Below, one piece after another: positions 1 through 7,905 of a stretch of DNA of 43,481 bases. Origin of the DNA: CAZPLZ01 sp964587525 (GTDB lineage: Bacteria; Oederibacteriota; CAKKQC01); assembly GCA_964587525.1 (NCBI GenBank), contig CAZPLZ010000002.1:1-43481 (forward strand). The letters run 5' to 3'. Position 1 is the first letter of the stretch. Each line of letters starts with the position of its first letter. The notes beneath the pieces were generated by a model. That model was not told where the DNA came from. It saw only the letters and a program-made list of their open reading frames with translations, and did not search any database. Made by a program: the position numbers and the translations under genes.

Positions 1-1751
1 GTCAGCCATTCATCCTCCGCAATCCAGCCCACGTAGTACCCACCCTCGCTGCACAGCGCCACGTCCACGCCCTCGTCCTTGCGACGCGCCCCACCGTGGT
101 TCTTCTCGTCGCTGTCCCAGAAGCCTGTTCCCGACCCCGGGAGGAAATCCTCGGCCTCGATCCGGCCCGGAGTGGCCGTCAACGACAGCCCCGCGAGCCC
201 AGTTCCATCCTCCAGAGCCGCAACCGCGACCACGTGGCGCCCCGGCTTCACCCAGCGGCCCGCCGCGGAGATCACCTTGCCGTCCAAGCGCATCTCGAGG
301 GAACCCATGGCTCCGTGCAGCGCCAGCCGCAGGTCATCCCTCCCGAGCATCTCGACGTCCCACTCCAGCTCGTCGCCGGCATCCATATTCCGGACCGCGA
401 GCTCGTCTCCTTCCTTGAAGATGTCCGCGTCCCCGGGCCGGTACTCGCCTCCCTCATTGCCCTTGCGGTGCGCCACGCACCTCGTCCAGTCCGCCGCCTC
501 CAGCCGTCCCGGGATCCGGGCCACCTGGGGCGGCTCCTCCCCGCGCAGGGCCCGGACCGTCGCCTCGTCCTCCCGGCACCGCTCGAGTTTCAAGGCATCG
601 GCGAGTCCCATCAACCCCGCGACCATCTCGGATTTCGTCATCCTCGGCGCGTCGTCCTTGCCGCCCAGCACGGCTGAGACCTTCGCCCAGGCCGGCGGTG
701 GCTCGACGGCCTCGACGCAGCCTCCCCCACAACGCTTCCACGGCCAGAAGCACCATCCGATTCCCGCCTCGTCCATCAACTGAACGCACCTGGCGTACCA
801 CCGGTGTGAATTCTCCCCCGTCTCCCCCAGCCAGACCGGTGCGCGCAATCGCTCGCGCAGTTCGACCCGGCTCTTGATTGAATTGGGTCCGTTCTTGTCC
901 CAGTACTTGTGGAATTGGTAGCACAGATTGCCGTCCAGGCCGGGCAGGGAAAACATCGAGAAGTCGGTGGCATACCAGTTTCCTTCGACCATGATCATGT
1001 GGTCGGGATCGGCCTTGCGCACCGCAGGGACGAACCGGCCGTAGAACCTCCCCAGTTCGGCGCCGCCACCCGCCTCGTTGGGCACGACCGGCTCGTTCAT
1101 CAGATCGTACGCCGCCACAATCTTACGCTTCCGGTAGCGTGCTGCGATCTCGCGCCAGAGCGCGACCGTCTCGTCCCGGTACCGCGTCGTTGAATCCCCT
1201 TGCCAGAGCCCAGCCTGGAGCTCGTTGTCCGAGATGCCGCCGGCATTCTGCCCGCCCGGGACACTGTGCATGTCCAGCACGACGTAGACGTCCTCCACCT
1301 CGCACCAGTCGAGCAGGCGATCGAGGATCTTCCACCCCTCGCCCGGAGCCATGTCGAAATGCGGCCGGTCCTGGAGGATGCGCGCGTTGAAGGGCACCCG
1401 CACCACGTTGTACCCCAGCTCGCGGATCCGCCGGATGTCGGCGGCCGTCACGTAGTTGTCCCGGTACGCCCGGAAAAACTCGTGAGCCGCCTCCCGGCCC
1501 ACCAGCTCAACCACCCGGCGTTTCATTCTGGACTCGGTCAGGTCCTTGCCTTCGAACTTGATGATGTACGACTCCCAGAGCAGCCAGCCGCCGAGGTTGA
1601 CCCCCTTCAGCAAGAGTGGGGCGCCCTTTCCATCCACGATCTCGGTCCCCGAGGCCCGCACGTAGCCCGCCGTGGCCGGAGCCGCGATCACCATCGAGAG
1701 CAGCCAAGCCATGAGCATCATCGGATAAAGAGATTTCAGGCCGCCAGTCAT
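1..1751 (-). CDS. GH5-like secreted glycoside hydrolase with CBM6-like modules (3' end cut by window)
   Basis: Read on the minus strand from the ATG at 1751, an open frame runs off the left edge after about 583 codons. Residues 1-28 form a signal peptide. Residues 30-330 look like a (beta/alpha)8 cellulase-type domain: GVNLGGWLLWE near 50-60, LDMHSVPGG near 159-167, LMNEP at 217-221 (E220 as predicted acid/base) and WLGETGEN at 307-314 (E310 as predicted nucleophile). These are hallmarks of clan GH-A, GH5-type enzymes. Downstream are two stretches beginning RLEAADW and RIEAEDF, the second with a GYYVGW motif, both typical of CBM6-like beta-sandwiches. It should be exported and act on beta-glucan or a related polysaccharide; the substrate cannot be read from sequence. 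It is last in a four-gene minus-strand operon, 14 bases after the lipoprotein gene. The true C-terminus lies outside the window. Confidence 0.88.
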   Translation of the reverse strand, partial: MTGGLKSLYPMMLMAWLLSMVIAAPATAGYVRASGTEIVDGKGAPLLLKGVNLGGWLLWESYIIKFEGKDLTESRMKRRVVELVGREAAHEFFRAYRDNYVTAADIRRIRELGYNVVRVPFNARILQDRPHFDMAPGEGWKILDRLLDWCEVEDVYVVLDMHSVPGGQNAGGISDNELQAGLWQGDSTTRYRDETVALWREIAARYRKRKIVAAYDLMNEPVVPNEAGGGAELGRFYGRFVPAVRKADPDHMIMVEGNWYATDFSMFSLPGLDGNLCYQFHKYWDKNGPNSIKSRVELRERLRAPVWLGETGENSHRWYARCVQLMDEAGIGWCFWPWKRCGGGCVEAVEPPPAWAKVSAVLGGKDDAPRMTKSEMVAGLMGLADALKLERCREDEATVRALRGEEPPQVARIPGRLEAADWTRCVAHRKGNEGGEYRPGDADIFKEGDELAVRNMDAGDELEWDVEMLGRDDLRLALHGAMGSLEMRLDGKVISAAGRWVKPGRHVVAVAALEDGTGLAGLSLTATPGRIEAEDFLPGSGTGFWDSDEKNHGGARRKDEGVDVALCSEGGYYVGWIAEDEWL

Positions 1752-1765
1752 ACCTGACCCGTTTC

Positions 1766-2353
1766 CTACTCGAATCGGAGGGAGTGTACCTCGATGCTGC
1801 CCTTGCCCTGGTCAGGCGGGATGTAGATCGCCAGGTTCTGGATCGCGCGAGCATTCAGCCGGCCATTGCCGGACTGGTTGCCCCACACTTCAGACCGCAG
1901 AAGATCGGCGAGTTTAACGGTGTGGTCGTGTTTCGAGCCGTCGCCCACAAGCTCGGAGGCATAGTACGACTCCCCGTCGGCACCGGCTTTGCCCTTGAAA
2001 GACGAAGAATCCGGCGGTCCGACGCCGTCCTCGTTGATCACCAGATAGAACCGCAGACCTTCACGAGCCTTCAGTGAGGCCACCAGCCGGGTTACCGTGG
2101 AGATATCGAAGGGCCCCCCGTCCCGATTGAAGGTGATCCCACAGCCATAACCTTCATCGGAGACGAACTGATAGAGCCAGTAGGTACCCTTGCGGGACCA
2201 GCCGCTGCTCGGATCGCCCCAGGTCTCGCCCTGGACGTCCTCGAAGTACTCCCAGCCGCCGGAACTCTTACCGGCCTTTCCCTGACCGGTCGCGCACCCC
2301 GTAACCATCGGCATCGCCAACAGCAACGCAAGAATCACATAGACGCTCTTCAT
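1766..2353 (-). CDS. Lipoprotein with carbohydrate-binding-like beta-sandwich domain
   Basis: Starting at the ATG at 2353 the protein is 195 residues. It opens with a classic lipoprotein signal (MKSVYVILALLLAMP followed by a MVTGC lipobox), so it should be anchored in a membrane through that cysteine. The frame is open further upstream, but that extension lacks signal-peptide character, so the internal ATG is preferred. The mature part has repeated aromatic and Gly-rich strands and ends with a strand pair (NLAIYIPP, IEVHSLRFE) of the kind seen in CBM11/galactose-binding-like modules. The exact family is not recognised. It lies between a glycosyltransferase gene and a GH5-like gene on the same strand, so a role in holding or sensing polysaccharide at the cell surface is likely but inferred. 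Confidence 0.75.
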   Translation of the reverse strand: MKSVYVILALLLAMPMVTGCATGQGKAGKSSGGWEYFEDVQGETWGDPSSGWSRKGTYWLYQFVSDEGYGCGITFNRDGGPFDISTVTRLVASLKAREGLRFYLVINEDGVGPPDSSSFKGKAGADGESYYASELVGDGSKHDHTVKLADLLRSEVWGNQSGNGRLNARAIQNLAIYIPPDQGKGSIEVHSLRFE

Positions 2354-2408
2354 CACAGTACACCGCAACCTACCACACCCGGCTACCAGAAGACTATCTC
2401 CTCTGAGC

Positions 2409-3665
2409 CTATGTCTCACCGGGAGGCAGACGGAAATGATGGCTGAGCGCATCGCACGCCGCGTCCACCCCGTGTTCAGATTTCATCCGGGCGGCGAGCG
2501 TGCCGCACGTGGTGCGCACGGAGGATGACGCGAGCAATTTATCCAAGGCTCCCGCAACCGTTCGGGCCCGGTAATGCGACGGGGCAATCACCTCCGCCAC
2601 CCCCAAACGCTTCAACCTGCTGGCGTTGTCCGGCTGATCGAACGCCAACGGAACGATGAGTTGGGGACGGCCCGCCGCCAGCACCTGAGAGAGGGTCCCA
2701 ATCCCCCCGTGGTGGACCACCGCGGCGGCATGGGGAAACAATGCGCCAAAGGGAACGTACAGAAAGTGTTTCACGCCGGGCGGAAGATGACGCGGCAACA
2801 GATCAGCTTTCTGGGCGACGACGATCCCACGGAATCCTCCCAACCGGCACGCCTCGACGGAGTGCTCAAAAATCTCCCCATGGGAATGCATCGCGGAACC
2901 GAACGTGAACACGACCGGCGGCGGCCCCGCCGAGAGAAACTCCGCAAGCTCCGGCGGCGTCCCGGCGGTATCCGATGCATCATAGAGGGGAAAGCCGGTT
3001 TGTTTAATCTGGGACGGCCAATCCGGCTGTTTGGCCGCAAACCACTCCGGAAACATGCACAGCGTAAGCCCGGGGGAATGCGCCCAGCGGTCGAAAATTC
3101 TCCTGACCGGCGGGAGCCCCAATTCCCCCCGAAAGACGTTCAGTGACCTGCCAATAACGCGATCGATGACGACATCAGCCAGCCGGTACGCGGCCGCCCG
3201 GCCCCACTTCGGCAGCCAAGCCAGATTGAACCGAACCGGCAGCACGGGTGGGGCATGCACACTGCGCAGCACGATCGGCTGGTAGTGAACGGTCACCTGG
3301 GGGATGCCAAGCTTCTCTTGGGCGACCCTGGCACCAAAAGCCAGGGCGGAGGTCACGGCGAAGGTCTTTCCCGGCACATAGAGTTTGTTGATCGCTTCAT
3401 AGACGGCGCGCAACGTCCTCTCGCCTTCCTGCGCCAACACCTTCAGCCCCTTCACCGGATGCCACAAATCCGGATTGGAGATCACCCGGAGGTACTCGCT
3501 TTCCTCGCCGATCCCCTGGAACTCCAGACCGGCTCCCCGCACGTGCCTCTCGAAATGCGGATTGGTGAGAAAGATAACCCCATGTCCCCGGCGCTGCAAC
3601 TCCTTGCCGATCCCGATCAGGGGAAACACATCGCCCATACTGCCGAGCGCCACAAGCACCAGCAC
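2409..3665 (-). CDS. GT1/GT28-like UDP-sugar glycosyltransferase
   Basis: A 418-residue protein with a two-lobed GT-B layout. The N-terminus (LVALGSMGDVFPLIGIGKEL) matches the glycine-rich first loop of sterol/macrolide-type glycosyltransferases, which often read ALGSxGDV. Around residues 313-322 is HHGGIGT, followed by AGRPQLIVPLAFDQPDNA, the nucleotide-sugar binding signature of the family. The chosen start is GTG at 3665; CTG at 3671 is the only other nearby option. It begins 2 bases after the TGA of the GH10 gene, which points to translational coupling. The acceptor could be a lipid, sterol-like molecule or secondary metabolite and cannot be told from sequence. Its presence inside a glycanase operon is unusual but the spacing leaves little doubt about co-transcription. 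Confidence 0.88.
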   Translation of the reverse strand: MLVLVALGSMGDVFPLIGIGKELQRRGHGVIFLTNPHFERHVRGAGLEFQGIGEESEYLRVISNPDLWHPVKGLKVLAQEGERTLRAVYEAINKLYVPGKTFAVTSALAFGARVAQEKLGIPQVTVHYQPIVLRSVHAPPVLPVRFNLAWLPKWGRAAAYRLADVVIDRVIGRSLNVFRGELGLPPVRRIFDRWAHSPGLTLCMFPEWFAAKQPDWPSQIKQTGFPLYDASDTAGTPPELAEFLSAGPPPVVFTFGSAMHSHGEIFEHSVEACRLGGFRGIVVAQKADLLPRHLPPGVKHFLYVPFGALFPHAAAVVHHGGIGTLSQVLAAGRPQLIVPLAFDQPDNASRLKRLGVAEVIAPSHYRARTVAGALDKLLASSSVRTTCGTLAARMKSEHGVDAACDALSHHFRLPPGET

Positions 3666-3667
3666 AG

Positions 3668-5461
3668 TCAGTCCAGGTTAATGTCAAGCTTCGCGCCGGC
3701 GGGGCCGACGTGGACAGGGACCGCCTTCGTGCGCCCGCGGTGCCGGACCGTCACTTCGTAGTCGCCCTTGAATCCCCTGACCCGGTACCGGCCCTGCCGG
3801 TCGGTCTTGCCTTGCGCCTCGGTCCACCATTCCTTGAAGACCAACTGCTTCCAGATCTTGCCACTCGGCTTCAGCGACCAGTCCTGGCGATAAATCGGCG
3901 CGTTCTGGTGCCAGTGCGCGCCGTCCCAGAACCCCCACATCAGCATCCCCTCGACGGATGGGTGACTGAAGATCGCCGTCATGAAATCCCGGATGTAGCG
4001 CGCCTGAAATTCCTCGTCGGTGACGTTCTGGTCGTACTCCGTGACCATGACGGGCTTGCCGAACACAGCGTAGCGGTCGAGAACTTGCAGCAGGTCCTCG
4101 GGTGGCGTGACGCCCCAGCCGAAATGGCCCTGCATCCCGATCCCGTCCAACGGGGCGCCGTTCTTGACCAAAAAATTAAGCGTCTTCTCAAAATGATCCC
4201 GGTGGGCAGAAGTGCCTCCCCCTCCCGCGAGGATTGAATAGTCGTTGAGAAAGAGCTGGAGATCCGGATCGGCCTTCCGGGCCTCGCGGAACCAATCAAC
4301 CATGACCTGGTCCCCCAGCAGGTCCATGAGATCGTGGTTGTCGAACGGCTCATTGATGACGTCAAACTGCGCCAGCTTTCCCCGGAGCGCCCCCACTTCC
4401 TCGGCGATGTGCTCCAGGATCCTCTTGCGCAACTTGTCCGGACTTTTCTTGAGCGCGGCAACTTCCTCCGGCACGTGCCGCCAGCTCGGCCAGACGAGGA
4501 CATGGCCGCGCACCGTGAGTCCCTGGTCCCGGAGCCAATCCACCGACTCGATCGCCTTCGCCCGGCCCATTCCCCACACCCCGTCCCACGGCGGCCACTT
4601 GAGCGCGTTCTCCATGACGGCGTAGTTGAAGAGCTTCTTGACCTCCTCCCGGTACCTCGCCCGCCGCCCGGGGTCGTCATGCCAGAGGGCGAACGCGCTG
4701 ACCGCCGTGCCGAACCCGAACGCGTGGCGCTTCATCCGAACCTCGACCTTCGCGCCCTTCACCGGCTTCCCCGAAGCGCGGGCCACCCAGATCGTGAGAT
4801 CGGCTTTCCGGATCCTGTCGATCTGCTCCCGCGCCTGCCGCCGCCAGGCTGCCTTCGGGTCGTCCCCGCGGTACCTGATCCGCGTTCTCGGCAGATCGCG
4901 CACCTTGAGTTTCTTCCCGTAGTTGATGAACTCCACGCCCCCGATCTCGATGACCTGAGGGGAGTAGCCGAGCCGGAAACAGATCTGCAATTCTTGCGGT
5001 TCATAACCCTCAAGGCAGGCAAATGGCACATCGAACGTCTGCCACTTCCGCCCCGCGCTGGCCTGAAACGTAATCGACTTGGTCCATGGATCTCCGACGC
5101 GCTCCACAACCATTTCCGTCCGGCCCTCCCCGCTCTCCTGACGGGATTCCAGACACCGCAGGCTGAACCGGACATGCATGACATCGCCCTTCTTGATGGG
5201 AATGACATTTCTCGCCGTCACCTGAAGGTCATAGTGAACTGCGGGCCGAACCTTAGTCCTGGCCCGCAGAGCCTTCCGGAAGGATTGGCCCTTTACGGAA
5301 ACGATCTGCATCACGACCTGATCCGGATCACCCGTCAACTGGAACGCTTCCACAGCCGGCGCGGAAAGCACACTTTTCCCCACAGGCAGTTTCACCCTCG
5401 CGGCCTCAACAGGCTGGCTCAACCCTGCCAGCAGGAGCGCTACAAAGATTCGAATAAGCAT
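3668..5461 (-). CDS. Secreted GH10 endo-xylanase-like enzyme with N-terminal CBM-like domain
   Basis: 597 residues. Residues 1-20 are a signal peptide ending in VEA. Residues 35-180 form a beta-rich carbohydrate-binding-like module of the CBM4/9/22 type. Residues 225-545 are the GH10 barrel: DVINEP at 367-372 gives the acid/base E371, and VTEYD at 473-477 gives the nucleophile E475; GMQGHFGW near 442-449 and MWGFWDGAHW near 508-517 are further family motifs. The last 50 residues form a short Fn3/Cna-B-like beta module (TDRQGRYRVRGFKGDYEV). The expected activity is hydrolysis of beta-1,4-xylan or a close glycan outside the cytoplasm. It is the first gene of a minus-strand operon with a glycosyltransferase, lipoprotein and GH5-like enzyme. 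No good Shine-Dalgarno is visible before the ATG; instead a palindrome covers the start codon. Confidence 0.93.
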   Translation of the reverse strand: MLIRIFVALLLAGLSQPVEAARVKLPVGKSVLSAPAVEAFQLTGDPDQVVMQIVSVKGQSFRKALRARTKVRPAVHYDLQVTARNVIPIKKGDVMHVRFSLRCLESRQESGEGRTEMVVERVGDPWTKSITFQASAGRKWQTFDVPFACLEGYEPQELQICFRLGYSPQVIEIGGVEFINYGKKLKVRDLPRTRIRYRGDDPKAAWRRQAREQIDRIRKADLTIWVARASGKPVKGAKVEVRMKRHAFGFGTAVSAFALWHDDPGRRARYREEVKKLFNYAVMENALKWPPWDGVWGMGRAKAIESVDWLRDQGLTVRGHVLVWPSWRHVPEEVAALKKSPDKLRKRILEHIAEEVGALRGKLAQFDVINEPFDNHDLMDLLGDQVMVDWFREARKADPDLQLFLNDYSILAGGGGTSAHRDHFEKTLNFLVKNGAPLDGIGMQGHFGWGVTPPEDLLQVLDRYAVFGKPVMVTEYDQNVTDEEFQARYIRDFMTAIFSHPSVEGMLMWGFWDGAHWHQNAPIYRQDWSLKPSGKIWKQLVFKEWWTEAQGKTDRQGRYRVRGFKGDYEVTVRHRGRTKAVPVHVGPAGAKLDINLD

Positions 5462-5473
5462 GAGAATCTCATG
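5459..5473. promoter_or_regulatory. 15-base palindrome CATGAGAATCTCATG over the GH10 start codon
   Basis: The palindrome has two 7-base arms around a central A and lies in the 29-base gap between two divergent genes. Its left edge is the GH10 ATG read on the minus strand. It could be an operator or a hairpin hiding the start codon; neither is proven. Confidence 0.4.
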
Positions 5474-5490
5474 ATACGCTTACCTTACAC

Positions 5491-6546
5491 ATGCTGGTTT
5501 ACGTCGGCACTTATACCAGGGAGATTCACGCGTTCCGGTACGATTCGGCCACGGGAGCTTTCTCGCCGCTCCAAACCACCGCCGGTCTCGTCAACCCCAG
5601 CTTCCTGTGCCCTCATCCGTCGGGCCGCTTCCTCTACGCGGTAAGCGAGACCGCGGCAGGGGATCCGCCGAGTGGCGAGGTGGCCGCATGCGCGGTGAAT
5701 CCGGTGACGGGAAAGCTCGAGGAGATCAACCGGCAGCCGTCGGGAGGACGGGGGCCCTGCTACGTCAGCCTGGACCCCGGAGGGCAGTTCGCGTTCTCGG
5801 CTAACTACGGCGAGGGAAACGTGGCCGTCTTTCCGGTCCGGCCGGACGGCGGCCTGGGCGAGGCCTCCGAGGTGAGGCGGTTCGAGGGAAAGGGGCCGAA
5901 CCCCAAGCGGCAGGAGAAGCCGCACGCGCACTCCATCCTGACCTCTCCCGACGGCGCGTTCGTCTTCAGTCCCGACCTGGGCACCGACCGGGTGTGGCAA
6001 TTCCGGCTCGACCGGGAACAGGGGCGGCTTGTCCCCAACGACCCGCCGTGGCTGGCCGTCCATCCCGGCGCGGGCCCCCGGCACCTGGACTTCCATCCCG
6101 GCGGGCGCTTCGCTTACGTGGTCAACGAGCTGGACGCCACGCTGACGACGTGCGCCTACGACACGGCGGGAGGGGTCCTCAAGGCTCTGGGCACGGTCCG
6201 AGCGCTGCCGGAGAACTACCGTGGCGCGGCGTCCGGCGCCGACATCCACGTTCATCCCCAGGGGAGGTTCTTGTATTCCTCCAACCGGGGTCACGATTCA
6301 ATCGCGGTCTTCCGGCTTGAAAGTGGCGGTGCGTCACCCGTGCTCGCCGGGCATGTATCCACGCAGGGTCGCACGCCAAGGAATTTCGCCCTCGACCCCG
6401 CTGGCGCCTTCCTGCACGCCGCCAACCAGGGTTCGGACAGCATCGTCGCCTTCCGCGTGGACCTTCACACCGGCGACCTCACTCCCGCGGGGATGACGGT
6501 GAAGGTCCCGAAGCCCGTCTGCGTGCGGTTCCTCCCGAAGACCTGA
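5491..6546 (+). CDS. pgl: Lactonase-family seven-bladed beta-propeller (6-phosphogluconolactonase-like)
   Basis: 351 residues that begin directly with the first propeller strand (VYVGTYT) and carry repeated blades with the family phrases SFLCPHPSGRFLYAVSE, HPGGRFAYVVNE and HPQGRFLYSSNRGHDSIAVF. KPHAHSI and GPRHLDFHP are typical conserved loops of the YbhE/Lac-type lactonase family (PF10282). In the pentose phosphate pathway such enzymes hydrolyse 6-phosphogluconolactone. Many paralogues in glycan-degrading bacteria act on other sugar lactones, so the symbol is tentative. There is no signal peptide, which fits a cytoplasmic enzyme. It is divergent from the GH10 operon with a very short shared upstream region, and no strong ribosome-binding site is visible. 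The stop codon lies inside a short repeated motif (R5). Confidence 0.87.
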   Translation: MLVYVGTYTREIHAFRYDSATGAFSPLQTTAGLVNPSFLCPHPSGRFLYAVSETAAGDPPSGEVAACAVNPVTGKLEEINRQPSGGRGPCYVSLDPGGQFAFSANYGEGNVAVFPVRPDGGLGEASEVRRFEGKGPNPKRQEKPHAHSILTSPDGAFVFSPDLGTDRVWQFRLDREQGRLVPNDPPWLAVHPGAGPRHLDFHPGGRFAYVVNELDATLTTCAYDTAGGVLKALGTVRALPENYRGAASGADIHVHPQGRFLYSSNRGHDSIAVFRLESGGASPVLAGHVSTQGRTPRNFALDPAGAFLHAANQGSDSIVAFRVDLHTGDLTPAGMTVKVPKPVCVRFLPKT

Positions 6547-6550
6547 CCCT
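6537..6550 (-). repeat. R5 short repeat containing AGACCTGACCC
   Basis: The motif overlaps the last codons and TGA of the propeller gene. The same motif overlaps the TGA of the ThuA-like gene near 14079, and its reverse complement occurs at 26869-26880. Confidence 0.5.
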
Positions 6551-6570
6551 ATCGCCGGCCCACCGGCGCG

Positions 6571-6996
6571 TTAGCTGTCGGACTCTTCGTCAGCGCGGTG
6601 GTAGTCAAACATCGTCTGGATTTCGTCACGGCCGGCCCAGCCGCGCTCAGCCTTCATTTTGGCAAGCCGCTCGCTCTGATCGTCCCGCCACCCGCGCTTG
6701 GCCACCCAGGCGTACCACATATTGAGCTGATCCTGAGACGGCCTCTGGCCGGTCTGGAAGGCCCACTCCAGGATCTCCGCGTCGGTGCCGCCCTGGAGCG
6801 TGCGCTCGACCAGCGCTTCGTAGGTGATGCCCAGCAACTTTACGCACCGCGCGTCAAACCCGGTGCCACGGTTGTAGTCCGCGGGCAGACTCCCCTTCGC
6901 GTGGAGCCGGATCTTGTCCAACATCCGCCCGAAGTAGACCATCCCGTTGACCGCCTCGACCCCATTGCGCAAACCTGGTACCCGCATGACGCTCAT
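6571..6996 (-). CDS. DUF5069 domain-containing protein
   Basis: From the ATG at 6996 the protein is 141 residues (MSVMRVPGLRNG...). An ATG three codons later is equally possible; longer upstream readings lack family similarity. The body has the DUF5069 pattern as I remember it: a YFGRMLDKIRLHAKGSLPAD stretch, then NRGTGFDARC, a GGTDAEILEW motif and a C-terminal KRGW/DEIQTMFD helix. Family members occur in Verrucomicrobia-like and related bacteria and have no established function. No signal peptide or membrane segment is seen. It converges with the propeller gene across 24 bases and is divergent from the phosphodiesterase gene. Confidence 0.85.
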   Translation of the reverse strand: MSVMRVPGLRNGVEAVNGMVYFGRMLDKIRLHAKGSLPADYNRGTGFDARCVKLLGITYEALVERTLQGGTDAEILEWAFQTGQRPSQDQLNMWYAWVAKRGWRDDQSERLAKMKAERGWAGRDEIQTMFDYHRADEESDS

Positions 6997-7058
6997 TCTA
7001 CAGCAGGCGCCACTCACCAATGGATATCCCCCGCTCTCTGCTACAACATACAAAGTAC

Positions 7059-7832
7059 ATGACACGCTGGCTGAGGATCGCGCACCGGGGGGCGTCCGGG
7101 TACGCGCCCGAGAACACGCTCGCGTCTTTCCGCCGTGCCCTTGAGATGGGAACGGACGTTATTGAAATGGATGCCCACCTGACCCGGGACGGAAAAGTCG
7201 TGATTATTCACGAAAAAACACTGGACCGCACCACCAACATGCGGGGCGTGGTCGCGGAGATGTCGTTCGAGGAGGTGCGCCAAGCCGATGCCGGGATCAA
7301 GCGCGGTGAGCAATATCGCGGGGAACGGGTGCCCTCGTTGTCAGAAGCGCTCGAGGTTATCCCCAAGAGCGTTGCCGTCTGGGTGGAGATCAAGGCGCTC
7401 CCGACAGCCGTCCCGGTTGTCGAGGTTGTGCAGGAAATGGGAAGGACAGACCAGATAACGGCTATCTCGTTTCATGCGGAAGCACTGCGGACGGCCAGGG
7501 CACGTGTCCCGCACATTCAATCGCTGCTGATCTTCAGCAAAGCGATCGTCAAGAGCGATCCCGTGGCGAACGGGAAGGCCATGCTCACAGCGGCACAGGC
7601 GGTGGGAACTTCCCAATTGAGCATTGAATGCGCACTGGCGACACCGGAAACCGTCGCCGAAATTCACCGGCTGGGCGGGACGGTCTATACCTGGACGGCC
7701 GACAAGCCGGAGCGGATTCAGGCCATGATCCGCGCCGGCGTGGACGGAATTACCTGTAATTATCCCGACCGGCTGAACGCGGCTATGCGCCGGAGCGGCG
7801 CCACCTTGCGCGAGGCGAACACGCAATGGTAA
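7059..7832 (+). CDS. Glycerophosphodiester phosphodiesterase (GDPD family)
   Basis: From the ATG at 7059 the protein is 257 residues and opens with the canonical RIAHRGASGYAPENT motif. H9, R10, E18, E36, D38 and H51 match the catalytic and metal-binding set of GDPD TIM-barrel enzymes. Later landmarks are the EIK motif of the middle barrel strands (VWVEIKAL) and the C-terminal YTWTAD...GVDGITCNYPD segment, where the last two barrel strands sit. It should hydrolyse glycerophosphodiesters to glycerol-3-phosphate and an alcohol. There is no signal peptide, so the enzyme is probably cytoplasmic. An in-frame ATG at 7020 would add 13 residues, but GDPD proteins usually start close to the HRG motif. 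No convincing Shine-Dalgarno was seen for either. Confidence 0.92.
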   Translation: MTRWLRIAHRGASGYAPENTLASFRRALEMGTDVIEMDAHLTRDGKVVIIHEKTLDRTTNMRGVVAEMSFEEVRQADAGIKRGEQYRGERVPSLSEALEVIPKSVAVWVEIKALPTAVPVVEVVQEMGRTDQITAISFHAEALRTARARVPHIQSLLIFSKAIVKSDPVANGKAMLTAAQAVGTSQLSIECALATPETVAEIHRLGGTVYTWTADKPERIQAMIRAGVDGITCNYPDRLNAAMRRSGATLREANTQW

Positions 7833-7905
7833 AAGAATGCCGTGTCCCGTACCCTTAATTTGATCGACGGACAGCAAATCGACAACGACTGAAAGGAGGC
7901 ACACC

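Noticed and set aside
454..924. Proteins of 150-200 residues on either strand inside the GH5-like and GH10 genes
   Set aside because: They are in other frames of GC-rich coding DNA, are Arg/Pro/Ser rich and lack start-site signals.
6997..7065. Longer N-terminus of the DUF5069 protein
   Set aside because: The extra residues show no family similarity and overlap the start of the divergent gene.
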